Origin: a bacterium
GTDB lineage: Bacteria > SM23-31 > JAUVVT01
Assembly (NCBI GenBank): GCA_030604505.1
Contig: JAUVVT010000095.1
Coordinates: 1-6,715 of the forward strand
Direction of reading: 5' to 3'
Length of the DNA stretch: 6,715 nt
The first letter of the stretch is position 1. Each line of letters opens with the position of its first letter. The notes beneath the pieces were generated by a model that was given only the letters and a program-made list of their open reading frames with translations, was not told the DNA's origin and did no database searches. This document shows positions 1 to 6,490 of this stretch, piece by piece. Position numbers and translations under genes: made by a program.

Positions 1-658
1 ATAAAGCTATCATAAAACAGAAGTATTTTTTAATTTTATGATTATAGATATAGCTCGTTTTATTAATTAGCCTCACTTGGAAGACACAATTAATAAATTA
101 TTTTGAAATGATAAATGGAAAAATATTATAAATTCTTCACAAAACCCAGAAATTGAATTAATAAATCTTTATAGGGAACAATTGCATAACAAAGCGAAAG
201 TAAAATTTAGTTGGCCATTTAAAGTATGTTCTTCTGAAAGAGATCAAACTTTATATTATCTTCTTCATGTTACAAATAATATTAAGGGACATTTAATAAT
301 GAAAGGTGTAATGTTTAATCAAAATGAAGAAGGAAATTTTGCATATCTAGGTCCTAAGGAAATTATTATCAAAACTCAATTTAAATTATTTAATGTCAAT
401 AATATTCAAGAACTCAAAAAATATCTTTTAAGTCGATTCAAAGGAAACAGTCTTAATTTCTATGAAATTTTAAAAAAAGTTTGTATCCCTTGGGAAACAG
501 AACCTCCCTATATTGAAAAGCATTAGAGAGAAGCTTTAAAGGAATTAGATAATGAAGGAAATGTCAAAATTAAAAGAATTACATCAAAGACCGAAAGAGG
601 TTTAAGCGGCGAGGATTTAATAACATTCATTCAACATAATTCTTCAAATATATTATAA
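1..658 (+). pseudogene. tcmP: Decayed three-Cys-motif partner protein (TcmP family), 3' part
   Basis: A single frame (codons starting at 5, 8, 11 ...) can be read to a natural TAA at 656-658, but it is interrupted by TAG at 68-70, TGA at 104-106 and TAG at 524-526, with a further TAA at 2-4. Between the stops it reads like TcmP: a piece containing KTEVFFNFMIIDIARF, then PHLEDTINKLF, then NDKWKNII followed by a long stretch with SSERDQTLYYLLHVTN, and a C-terminal winged-helix-like end with PWETEPPYIEKH before the stop and REALKELDNEG and SKTERGLSGEDL after it. Sense continues on both sides of each stop without a frame change, so these are point nonsense mutations: the TGA sits where Gly is expected (KLF-G-NDKW), and the TAG at 524 where Tyr is expected (EKH-Y-REAL). 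The 5' part lies outside the window. TcmP genes often accompany Gp37/Gp68 (DUF5131) genes; their biochemical role is not well established. Family recognition is from memory of conserved motifs. The stretch is visibly more AT-rich than the genes that follow. Confidence 0.8.
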
Positions 659-729
659 ACAAATAGAATATAATTATAAATGTAATTAAATATTTTATTA
701 TCTTTGTCTTATCATCATTTTCAATTCAG

Positions 730-758
730 TTGATAATTTAAAAATTATTTAGTATAAT
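730..758 (+). promoter_or_regulatory. Sigma70-like promoter for the GroES-like gene
   Basis: TTGATA (730-735) and TATAAT (753-758) are separated by exactly 17 bp, five of six and six of six matches to the consensus boxes. Transcription would start near 765, giving a leader of about 30 nt before the ATG at 796. The background is AT-rich, so chance matches are possible, but the spacing and position fit well. Confidence 0.6.
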
Positions 759-795
759 ATATTACTTTTTCATTGAATATATCTTAATTTTTACT

Positions 796-1164
796 ATGGC
801 AAAATTAGACAAAATAATAGTTATTGGTGACCGTCTTCTGATAAAACCGAGTGAGGGGAAGGATAAAACGAAATCGGGGCTTTATCTTCCCCCTACAGTT
901 TCGGAAAAGGAAGAGGTTCAGAGCGGGTACGTCGTGAAAACCGGACCGGGGTATCCTGTTCCGGATATAAAGTCTATGGATGATGAACCATGGTCCCCTC
1001 CAAAAAAAGAGATAAAATATATCCCGCTCCAAGCTAAACTTGGTGACTTTGCAATATTTCTGCGTAAATCCGCTATTGAAATAGAATACGAAGAAGAAAA
1101 ATATCTAATTATCCCCCAATCTGCTATCCTGGTATTGATTAGAGAGGATTTTCTCAAGGAATAA
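796..1164 (+). CDS. Divergent GroES/Cpn10-like co-chaperonin
   Basis: This 122-residue cytosolic protein is a Cpn10-fold homologue; classical GroES caps the GroEL cage during protein folding. The start of the domain is typical (IGDRLLIKP, 10-18), followed by a mobile-loop-like segment (KTKSGLYLPPTV, 24-35) in which LYL stands where GroES has the hydrophobic IVL tripeptide that binds GroEL. A turn at GPG (50-52), the strand KLGDFAIF (81-88) and the closing region EEEKYLIIPQSAILVLI (99-115) all match Cpn10. It is about 25 residues longer than GroES because of an insert around 53-78, rich in Pro, Asp and Lys, in the roof-loop region. No GroEL gene is adjacent, so it may be a second, specialised co-chaperonin rather than the housekeeping groES; hence no symbol is given. 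No Shine-Dalgarno sequence is visible before the ATG. It stands alone, downstream of a strong promoter and convergent with the DUF362 gene. Confidence 0.85.
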   Translation: MAKLDKIIVIGDRLLIKPSEGKDKTKSGLYLPPTVSEKEEVQSGYVVKTGPGYPVPDIKSMDDEPWSPPKKEIKYIPLQAKLGDFAIFLRKSAIEIEYEEEKYLIIPQSAILVLIREDFLKE

Positions 1165-1221
1165 AATAGAAAATACTGATTCAAGAATTAAAGCATCAAG
1201 CTGATAGCTAATTACTTACAG

Positions 1222-2283
1222 CTATTTCCATCGGATTAATTTTTCCCAGTTGTCGGGGGGCTGAAACTTCTTTTTACAGTTTGTTATCTTCTCACCGATA
1301 ATATTTATTTTATTAATATCTGCCTCTCCCATCTTTGCGGAGGCACAGTATACAAGGTGTCCTACATTATTAAAATCAATATCCATAATCTCTACACCAA
1401 CTCTATCCGCCGCAAGAAAATCGGTGCTGGCAACAGCGACTCCGACATCTATCGGATCGCCAAACAGCGGTCCATTTCTCTCCATTCCAACAAATCCATC
1501 GATAAGGGCTAAATCGGGTTTTACATATTGAGACATACGGAACATATTATAATTGAAAAATTTCGGATTTTCAGAAACCTTCCCCTGGTGCATTTTCCCT
1601 CTATAACTATTACCTCTTCCCAGATTCATCGGTGCTGCCATTACTATATTTTTGAGGGATAAGGTTGCCAGAGCATCGCTATGAGTTTTCATCACAGACG
1701 CAGATACAAGATAAGTGTTCGGGTCAAGCAGAAGATTTGAAGTCAGGATGGGAAGAGGATGAGTGTTTTTATCGAGCATATAAAGAGTAGTGTATTTGTC
1801 ATCTTTTAAGTCATAAAACTCAATATTGTATTTTTCAGCCAATTTTTTATATCCGTAATTTTTCAATGGCGTATCAAGGTCGCCGTATCCTGCACCCTCG
1901 GCGATTATTATTTTATTTCTGTAAAATGGCTCCAGAAATTCCAAGAGTGCACGGATATTATCAACATGCGTGGATGCTAACCAGTCTTTTTTTTCAATCC
2001 GTGTAAAATTTGGTTTTATTACTATCTGCTTATTTCTGATTGACCTCTTTATATCATCCTCAATCAGCTTTAATGCTTCAAACATATTTGATTTTCTGTC
2101 ACCGCCTTTAACCAGAGCAACATTCGGTTTTTGTGAGAGATTAGGACTTTTTTTATTCGGTCTGTTAATTATTGAATTATTACTGCTTCTTATATTAATG
2201 ATGGGATTAGAGCAAATTCCAGCACCAAAAAGTCCTGTAGAAAGCCTTTTTATAAAATCCCTTCTTTTGATATTTTTATTCAT
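1222..2283 (-). CDS. DUF362 family protein with Tat signal
   Basis: A 353-residue protein of the DUF362 family (PF04015), whose function is not generally established; some members carry ferredoxin domains. The N-terminus has a twin-arginine motif (KRRDFIKR, 6-13) and a short hydrophobic stretch (16-30), so export of a folded, perhaps cofactor-containing protein is inferred. There is no lipobox at C24. Family landmarks are VIKPNF (88-93), EGAGYGD (129-135), SASVMKTH (194-201), SLKNIVMAAP (209-218), DLALIDGFVGMERNGP (257-272) and GVAVASTDFLAADRVGVEIM (281-300). There is no CxxCxxC iron-sulfur cluster motif, so this is the stand-alone form. It starts 34 bp after the stop of the cobalamin adenosyltransferase gene on the same strand, probably co-transcribed with it. 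The ATG is chosen because the twin-arginine motif lies directly behind it; the ribosome-binding site is weak. The gene ends with TAG, 57 bp from the convergent GroES-like gene. Confidence 0.85.
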   Translation of the reverse strand: MNKNIKRRDFIKRLSTGLFGAGICSNPIINIRSSNNSIINRPNKKSPNLSQKPNVALVKGGDRKSNMFEALKLIEDDIKRSIRNKQIVIKPNFTRIEKKDWLASTHVDNIRALLEFLEPFYRNKIIIAEGAGYGDLDTPLKNYGYKKLAEKYNIEFYDLKDDKYTTLYMLDKNTHPLPILTSNLLLDPNTYLVSASVMKTHSDALATLSLKNIVMAAPMNLGRGNSYRGKMHQGKVSENPKFFNYNMFRMSQYVKPDLALIDGFVGMERNGPLFGDPIDVGVAVASTDFLAADRVGVEIMDIDFNNVGHLVYCASAKMGEADINKINIIGEKITNCKKKFQPPDNWEKLIRWK

Positions 2284-2317
2284 AATTCTGTCTCGTACTT
2301 TTGATTAAATGAATTTT

Positions 2318-2839
2318 TTAGAATTCTATCCCCTTTTGAGCTTTGATGCCTTTTTGTATCGGATGCTTGATATTTTTAATTTCACTTACGAGGTCTGCCG
2401 ATTTAATTAAACCTTCTGATGCATCCCTGCCCGTTATTATAATATGAAGCTTTTCAGGTTTATCTTTAATTGCAGATAATATTTCACTCTCTTTAACAAT
2501 ATCGTATTTAATCAAATAAGTCAGTTCATCGAGAATAATTATATCATATTTATCTGAGGATATCTTTTTTTTGGCGAATTCCCATGCCTCTTTACCTGCT
2601 TTTAAATGCTTTTCCATGTTTTCGGTATTATAAATAAATCCCCTGCCTTTAATATGAAATTCCAAAAGTTTTTTAAATTTTTCGGCGGTAATTATTTCAC
2701 CGGTTTGCCGTTTTCCTTTTACAAACTGAATTATGCAGATTTTCATCCCGTGTCCAATTGCCCTGAAAGCCTGCCCCAATGCAGCGGTTGTTTTACCCTT
2801 CCCGTCTCCGGTATATATAATTATAAGTCCTTTTTCCAT
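2318..2839 (-). CDS. cobO: Cob(I)alamin adenosyltransferase (CobO/BtuR type)
   Basis: This cytosolic enzyme transfers the adenosyl group of ATP to cob(I)alamin or related corrinoids, forming the coenzyme B12 upper ligand. At 173 residues it is a complete member of the CobO/CobP/BtuR family, though a little shorter than the enterobacterial enzymes because it lacks the N-terminal extension. It shows the P-loop TGDGKGKTTAALG (10-22), the QFVKGKRQTGE segment (38-48), the acidic IILDELTYLIKYDI stretch (101-114), the TGRDA motif (136-140) and the hallmark end HPIQKGIKAQKGIEF (159-173). The ATG is well supported by an AGGAAAG ribosome-binding site 7 nt upstream (2847-2853 on the minus strand). It lies 132 bp after the phosphatase gene and 34 bp before DUF362. 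No other corrinoid genes are in the window, so a role in salvage rather than de novo synthesis cannot be decided. No cobalamin riboswitch is evident in the short leader. Confidence 0.93.
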   Translation of the reverse strand: MEKGLIIIYTGDGKGKTTAALGQAFRAIGHGMKICIIQFVKGKRQTGEIITAEKFKKLLEFHIKGRGFIYNTENMEKHLKAGKEAWEFAKKKISSDKYDIIILDELTYLIKYDIVKESEILSAIKDKPEKLHIIITGRDASEGLIKSADLVSEIKNIKHPIQKGIKAQKGIEF

Positions 2840-2885
2840 TGATAATCTTTCCTGATAAAGGTTTAATCCAAAACTAAAATCTTAT

Positions 2886-2894
2886 ATTATATCA
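2886..2894 (-). promoter_or_regulatory. Extended -10 promoter candidate for cobO-DUF362
   Basis: On the minus strand the sequence TGATATAAT gives a perfect -10 box (TATAAT, 2886-2891) preceded by the TGn extension (2892-2894). No good -35 box stands at 16-18 bp, as is common for extended -10 promoters. Transcription would start near 2879, about 40 nt before the cobO ATG. This would allow cobO and DUF362 to be expressed independently of the two upstream genes. Confidence 0.45.
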
Positions 2895-2971
2895 AATCCA
2901 TATACAAAGGAAACAAATCTTTTTTAGACAAGACAAACAAGATGGGATTTCACATTATTTATTTATTGTAG

Positions 2972-3967
2972 TTATTTTATTTTTGCTACAAGCAGACTTA
3001 ATTCGTCATTTAGAAATTTCTTACCGATATAATTATTGAGGGTGCACAAAATTTTATCTAAAATAACTGAGGATGATTTATCTTTATATTTTGAAAGAGC
3101 TTTTATCAATATGTTTTTACCCAGCATATTTCCTTTTGAATCAGTTGCTTCTATTATTCCATCGGTGAATAAGACCAGTAGGTCGCCAGAATTTATTTTT
3201 ATTTTATTTTCCGCATATTTAAAACTTTTGTCAAATCCCAGTAATAGTTGTGTAGTACCCAGTAGTCCGGAGGAATCCTCACTTTTACTGATATAAATTG
3301 GAGGTTCGTGTCCTGCTGAAGTATAATATAGTTCCTTTTTGTTCAGGTCAATCAGGCAGTAAAACATTGTAACAAAAGATGCGTTTCTTTCACACTTATC
3401 TGCAATCGACCGGTTAATTTTGTCAGCAACATTAGAAGGACAAAAGATCTTGATATTTTTGTTGCCTTTAGAAAAACTTTCTCTCAGTTCATGAAATACT
3501 TTTTTTGTATGAGATTTTATATAGGTTGCAGAAAGCCCGTGTCCCATAGCATCGAAAAGAATTATTCCTAATGCTTTGATTCCCTTCTTATCATCTTCAA
3601 TAAGGAATGAATCCAAGTAATCCCCCCCGATGATTTCTGTTGGCAGGGTGATTCCGGACAGTTCGATTTCGGGGACTGTTTGAAGAGATTTTAGTCTGTA
3701 ATATCTGGGAATCTTATATCTGAATTCATGTTTTTTTATTGCGGATATATCCTTGGTTCGTGAGTATCCCTGCTCTTTTATGATATTATATTCATTTAAT
3801 AGAATAATTTTATGCTTTCTTTCTTCTTCAGCCAGAGAAAGCAGAAGCCCTTTAAGCTCCGGCATAGAAACATTTTTGCTTGCGCTATAATAATCAATAA
3901 ATGCTTTTGTTTCGGCGGCTATGGCGGTTCTTAATATTTCTAGAATATCTTTAAACTGTTTTTTCAT
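2972..3967 (-). CDS. Ferritin-like/SpoIIE (PP2C) serine phosphatase fusion
   Basis: A 331-residue soluble protein with two modules. Residues 8-65 form two predicted helices of the ferritin/rubrerythrin kind: E19 in AIAAETKAF and E49xxH52 in LAEEERKHKIILL. This is half a four-helix bundle, so metal binding would need dimerisation. Residues 90-330 are a SpoIIE/RsbU-type PP2C phosphatase with the metal-site motifs intact: GGDYLD (D116), LFDAMGHGLSA (D139), FTDGIIEA (D269) and NDELSLLV (D321). SAGHEPP (217-223) and SGDLLVLFTDG (260-270) are also family hallmarks. Such enzymes typically dephosphorylate anti-sigma-factor antagonists in partner-switching pathways, with an N-terminal sensor controlling activity; here the sensor would be the ferritin-like part, which suggests control by iron or oxygen (inference). 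No STAS or anti-sigma kinase gene is nearby. The start is supported by AAGGG (3973-3977 on the minus strand) 5 nt upstream. It lies 80 bp downstream of the methyltransferase gene. Confidence 0.88.
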   Translation of the reverse strand: MKKQFKDILEILRTAIAAETKAFIDYYSASKNVSMPELKGLLLSLAEEERKHKIILLNEYNIIKEQGYSRTKDISAIKKHEFRYKIPRYYRLKSLQTVPEIELSGITLPTEIIGGDYLDSFLIEDDKKGIKALGIILFDAMGHGLSATYIKSHTKKVFHELRESFSKGNKNIKIFCPSNVADKINRSIADKCERNASFVTMFYCLIDLNKKELYYTSAGHEPPIYISKSEDSSGLLGTTQLLLGFDKSFKYAENKIKINSGDLLVLFTDGIIEATDSKGNMLGKNILIKALSKYKDKSSSVILDKILCTLNNYIGKKFLNDELSLLVAKIK

Positions 3968-4047
3968 TTTTTCCCTTTGGTTCCTATAATTTTAACAGTT
4001 AATAAATAATATATTTTTTAAATTAGATAATTTTATTCATAAGCAGG

Positions 4048-4770
4048 TTATTTCTTCTTTAATATTTCGCCGGTCATTGGTACAAAGATTACATCTGAAA
4101 GGCGTCTTATGTTTGTAAGTTTACCATCTTTCTTCGCAGCTATAGTTAGAGTCTGCCAGTAATTTGTTCCTCCGAGAGGCAGAAGAATTCTTCCTCCTTC
4201 TTTTAGCTGTTCGACAAGAATTGGGGAGATATTGTCGGCTGCTGCAGTAATAATAATCGCATCATAAGGGGCATGTTCTTTCCATCCGTAATAACCGTCG
4301 CCGTATTTCACCTTTACATTATGATAACCCAGATTTTTAAGTCTTTTTTCTGCCATTTTTGCAAGCTTCTCAATTATTTCAATAGTAAAAACGGAATCTG
4401 CTAATTCGGAAAGAACAGCTGCCTGGTAGCCGGAACCGGTACCGATTTCCAGAATTTTTTCATCCGGCTTGACGTCAAGAAGCTGCGTCATCAATGCGAC
4501 TATATAGGGTTGAGAAATCGTCTGTTCCTCACCTATTGGAAGAGGGTGGTCATTATGTGCTGCATTTTTTAATTTGTCATCAACAAAAAGATGCCTCTTT
4601 ACCTTGCTCATTGCATCGAGTACTTTAGGGTCTGTAATATCTCTGGTCTTTAGTTGATGTTCAACCATATTTTTCCGCATCTTGCTATATTTTTCTTCGT
4701 CTTGAAAAGGAAATATAAATAATAGAAACAGGAAAAATACGGGAAAATAATACATATTGTTTGTCTTCAT
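4048..4770 (-). CDS. pcm: Protein-L-isoaspartate O-methyltransferase with N-terminal hydrophobic segment
   Basis: This enzyme methylates abnormal L-isoaspartyl residues with S-adenosylmethionine, starting repair of aged proteins. The catalytic region (about 28-236) is complete: MVEHQL (35-40), RHLFVDD (59-65), the substrate-region motif QTISQPYIVALMTQLL (83-98), the SAM-binding loop LEIGTGSGYQAAVLSEL (107-123), DAIIITAAAD (170-179), GGRILLPLG (192-200) and FVPMTG (229-234). Unlike the usual cytosolic enzyme of about 210 residues, it begins with a strongly hydrophobic stretch (YYFPVFFLFLLFIFPF, 7-22) after a short polar start. This looks like a signal peptide or membrane anchor, with no lipobox Cys. 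Because SAM is cytosolic, an inward-facing membrane-anchored enzyme is as plausible as an exported one. The first ATG is kept since it gives the complete signal; the ribosome-binding site is poor, and M6 is an alternative. It is the first gene of the minus-strand run. Confidence 0.92.
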   Translation of the reverse strand: MKTNNMYYFPVFFLFLLFIFPFQDEEKYSKMRKNMVEHQLKTRDITDPKVLDAMSKVKRHLFVDDKLKNAAHNDHPLPIGEEQTISQPYIVALMTQLLDVKPDEKILEIGTGSGYQAAVLSELADSVFTIEIIEKLAKMAEKRLKNLGYHNVKVKYGDGYYGWKEHAPYDAIIITAAADNISPILVEQLKEGGRILLPLGGTNYWQTLTIAAKKDGKLTNIRRLSDVIFVPMTGEILKKK

Positions 4771-5016
4771 ATTTTTACACCAAATTTTTTTTTATATCAA
4801 AAAATTGTTAAAATAAATGGAAAAATTTACAAATTTACTTTTAAAATAATTAGGAAAATAGATAAAGGCAAGTGTTTTTATATTTTAAATTTTTTTATAA
4901 GTATGAAAGTATTTTTAGAAATAAATTGTTATTATAGAAAAGAAATAATTGATTTAATAGAAAAAAATATATATATTCAAAAAATATAATATTAAAAATA
5001 ATTAAAGATATAAGAC
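4771..5016. promoter_or_regulatory. Divergent AT-rich intergenic promoter region (pcm / HD-GYP)
   Basis: These 246 bp separate two divergently read genes and are extremely AT-rich, with long A and T runs. A weak sigma70-like pair toward the HD-GYP gene is TTGATT (4949-4954), a 17-bp spacer, then TATATT (4972-4977), about 40 bp before its ATG. No clear promoter pair toward pcm stands out. I see no gene, c-di-GMP riboswitch-like GC-rich stem, or other RNA here. Confidence 0.4.
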
Positions 5017-6240
5017 ATGATAAAGAGAATTTTGCCGGAAGAATTAACACTGGGGATGTACATAGAGAGTGCGGTATTTGAAAAGGGGACGAAACGAACT
5101 GCTGATTTTGTTGATAATGTTCTTGTTGACAGTATTAAGAAACTCAAGAAATATCAAGAGAAAGGAGTATTAAGATATTTATTCATAAATACGGATAAGT
5201 TTGTTGAGATAAAAGAAGAGGATTTGAAACCGGAGGAGGAAGTTCCTGTAGTTGAAAAGGTAGAAGAGTATAAACCGCCTGAGCCGGAAGAAGTAGTACC
5301 GGTTCCTTTTAAGGAGGAGTTAGCGGTAGCAGTAGAAGTGAAAAATGAGGCACATAATGCAGTTAAGAGTTTTATGGAGGATTTAAAGCTCGGCAAGGAA
5401 ATTGATACGGAGGTCGTAAAGAATCAGGCAACGGATATGGTTGACAGTGTTTTGAGAAATGATAACGCCCTTACCAGTTTGACCAGACTTAAGAGTTTTG
5501 ATGAATATACATTTACTCACTGTGTCAATGTTTCGATTTTAGTTACAACGTTTGCAAAGAGACTTGGATTTAACAGACAGAGACTGGAACGGCTTGCGAC
5601 CGGTGCACTGCTGCATGATGTCGGGAAGGTCAAGATACCGGATGAAATTTTGAACAAGCCGGGCCGCTTTACTCCGGAAGAGAGGAAAATTGTTCAGGAC
5701 CATCCGACTTTTGGAAGAGAAATATTGGAAAAAAACCCGCTTATAGAAGAAGATTCAATCAGGTTGGCTCATGAACATCATGAGAGATTAGATGGGAAAG
5801 GTTATCCTCAGGGATTATTAGAAAAAGAGCTTTATATGGATTCTAATATTATCAGTATTTGTGATGTTTATGATGCATTGACAAGTAAAAGGGTTTATAA
5901 ACCGGGATTTCCGCTGCCGAAGGCTTTACAAATTATAATGGAGAAGGCGGGTACAGAATTTAAGCGGAATCTTGTTGAGAAGTTGATAAAGATTGTCGGG
6001 GTTTATCCAGTCGGGAGTCTTGTTGAAATGAATTCGGGAGAGTTTGCGGTAGTTTCTGAACTTAACGAGGAGGATTTATTAAATCCGTGGGTAATTATAA
6101 TTACGGATTGGAGGAAAAAGTTTGTACCGGAGCCGGAGACAGTATGTCTTGGAACGATTTCAGCCGGGGGAAAAGAGATTGCTCAATACCATGACCCGAA
6201 TATATTGGGTATCGACCCAAATAAATTTCTTACTGAATAA
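5017..6240 (+). CDS. HD-GYP domain cyclic-di-GMP phosphodiesterase with DUF3391-like N-terminus
   Basis: A 407-residue cytosolic protein expected to hydrolyse cyclic di-GMP. Residues 1-65 (ILPEELTLGMYIES...) resemble the DUF3391 N-terminal domain common in this class. A linker rich in Pro, Glu and Val (72-100) follows, then a helical segment (110-158). The HD-GYP domain (about 160-345) has H168 in THCVNVS, LLHDVGKVKIP (198-208) with the HD pair H200-D201, H229 in DHPTFG, AHEHHERLDGKGYP (251-264) with the diagnostic GYP at 262-264, and ISICDVYDALTSKR (279-292) with D283. All expected metal and catalytic residues are present, so it should be active. A tail typical of this class (YPVGSLVEMNSGEFAVV, 330-346) runs into a further 60 residues to the end. 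No receiver or membrane domain is fused. No Shine-Dalgarno sequence precedes the ATG. It reads alone, divergent from pcm, and is followed by the noncoding repeat-rich tract. Confidence 0.93.
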   Translation: MIKRILPEELTLGMYIESAVFEKGTKRTADFVDNVLVDSIKKLKKYQEKGVLRYLFINTDKFVEIKEEDLKPEEEVPVVEKVEEYKPPEPEEVVPVPFKEELAVAVEVKNEAHNAVKSFMEDLKLGKEIDTEVVKNQATDMVDSVLRNDNALTSLTRLKSFDEYTFTHCVNVSILVTTFAKRLGFNRQRLERLATGALLHDVGKVKIPDEILNKPGRFTPEERKIVQDHPTFGREILEKNPLIEEDSIRLAHEHHERLDGKGYPQGLLEKELYMDSNIISICDVYDALTSKRVYKPGFPLPKALQIIMEKAGTEFKRNLVEKLIKIVGVYPVGSLVEMNSGEFAVVSELNEEDLLNPWVIIITDWRKKFVPEPETVCLGTISAGGKEIAQYHDPNILGIDPNKFLTE

Positions 6241-6274
6241 ATAAAATATTGTTTTTTAGATAGTTGAGGGCATG

Positions 6275-6295
6275 CATACAATACGAAAATGTATG
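6275..6295 (+). terminator. Weak hairpin after the HD-GYP gene
   Basis: CATACA (6275-6280) pairs with TGTATG (6290-6295) across a 9-nt loop and is followed by ATTTTC. It lies 35 bp after the stop codon. The short AT-rich stem and poor T-run make it a weak terminator at best. Confidence 0.25.
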
Positions 6296-6358
6296 ATTTT
6301 CTAATAATGTTGTCAAGAAATGAGTATTGTGTCACGGAATTTTCTGAGAAGATGTTTT

Positions 6359-6398
6359 ATTTTGTCTCATTTTGTGCCATTTTGTGTCAGTTTGTGTC
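6359..6398 (+). repeat. Four tandem copies of a 10-bp unit
   Basis: The four consecutive units are ATTTTGTCTC, ATTTTGTGCC, ATTTTGTGTC and AGTTTGTGTC, consensus ATTTTGTGTC, with one or two differences between neighbours. A similar unit, ATTTTGAGGC, appears slightly out of phase at 6411-6420. The 10-bp period is close to one DNA helical turn. Confidence 0.8.
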
Positions 6399-6423
6399 AT
6401 TTTTGGGATGATTTTGAGGCAGA

Positions 6424-6479
6424 TGAGACAGTTATGTTATTAAATATCAAGAAATTACGTTGATTGTCTCACTTTTTTT
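6424..6479 (+). terminator. Long-loop hairpin followed by a T-run
   Basis: TGAGACAGTTA (6424-6434) can pair with TGATTGTCTCA (6461-6471) as an 11-bp stem containing two G-T wobbles, with a 26-nt loop. It is followed by C and seven T residues (6473-6479), then a second T-run at 6483-6488. This fits an intrinsic terminator for rightward transcription, perhaps the true end of the HD-GYP message or of a small RNA from this tract. The long loop lowers confidence. Confidence 0.45.
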
Positions 6480-6490
6480 AACTTTTTTAC

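Noticed and set aside
182..526. A complete 114-residue protein starting at TTG 182
   Set aside because: The frame is open upstream to 107 with family-like sequence, and family-like sequence continues after the stop at 524; it is an internal fragment of a broken TcmP gene, not a whole protein.
805..1184. Minus-strand open frames over the GroES-like gene
   Set aside because: They are antisense to a recognisable Cpn10 protein and show no family features.
1204..1225. Hairpin ATAGCT/AGCTAT between the convergent GroES-like and DUF362 genes as a bidirectional terminator
   Set aside because: The stem is only 6 bp with a 10-nt loop, there is no T-run on either strand, and it overlaps the DUF362 stop codon.
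2840..2971. Cobalamin riboswitch upstream of cobO
   Set aside because: The 132-bp gap is AT-rich, too short for the usual cobalamin aptamer after the promoter, and no conserved B12-box-like sequence is visible.
3992..4002. Palindrome TTAACAGTTAA upstream of the phosphatase gene as an operator
   Set aside because: It is short and AT-rich, there is a single copy, and such palindromes are expected by chance at this composition.
5154..5396. Minus-strand open frame rich in Ser and Thr inside the HD-GYP gene
   Set aside because: It is the antisense shadow of the Pro/Glu/Val-rich linker of a clearly real gene.
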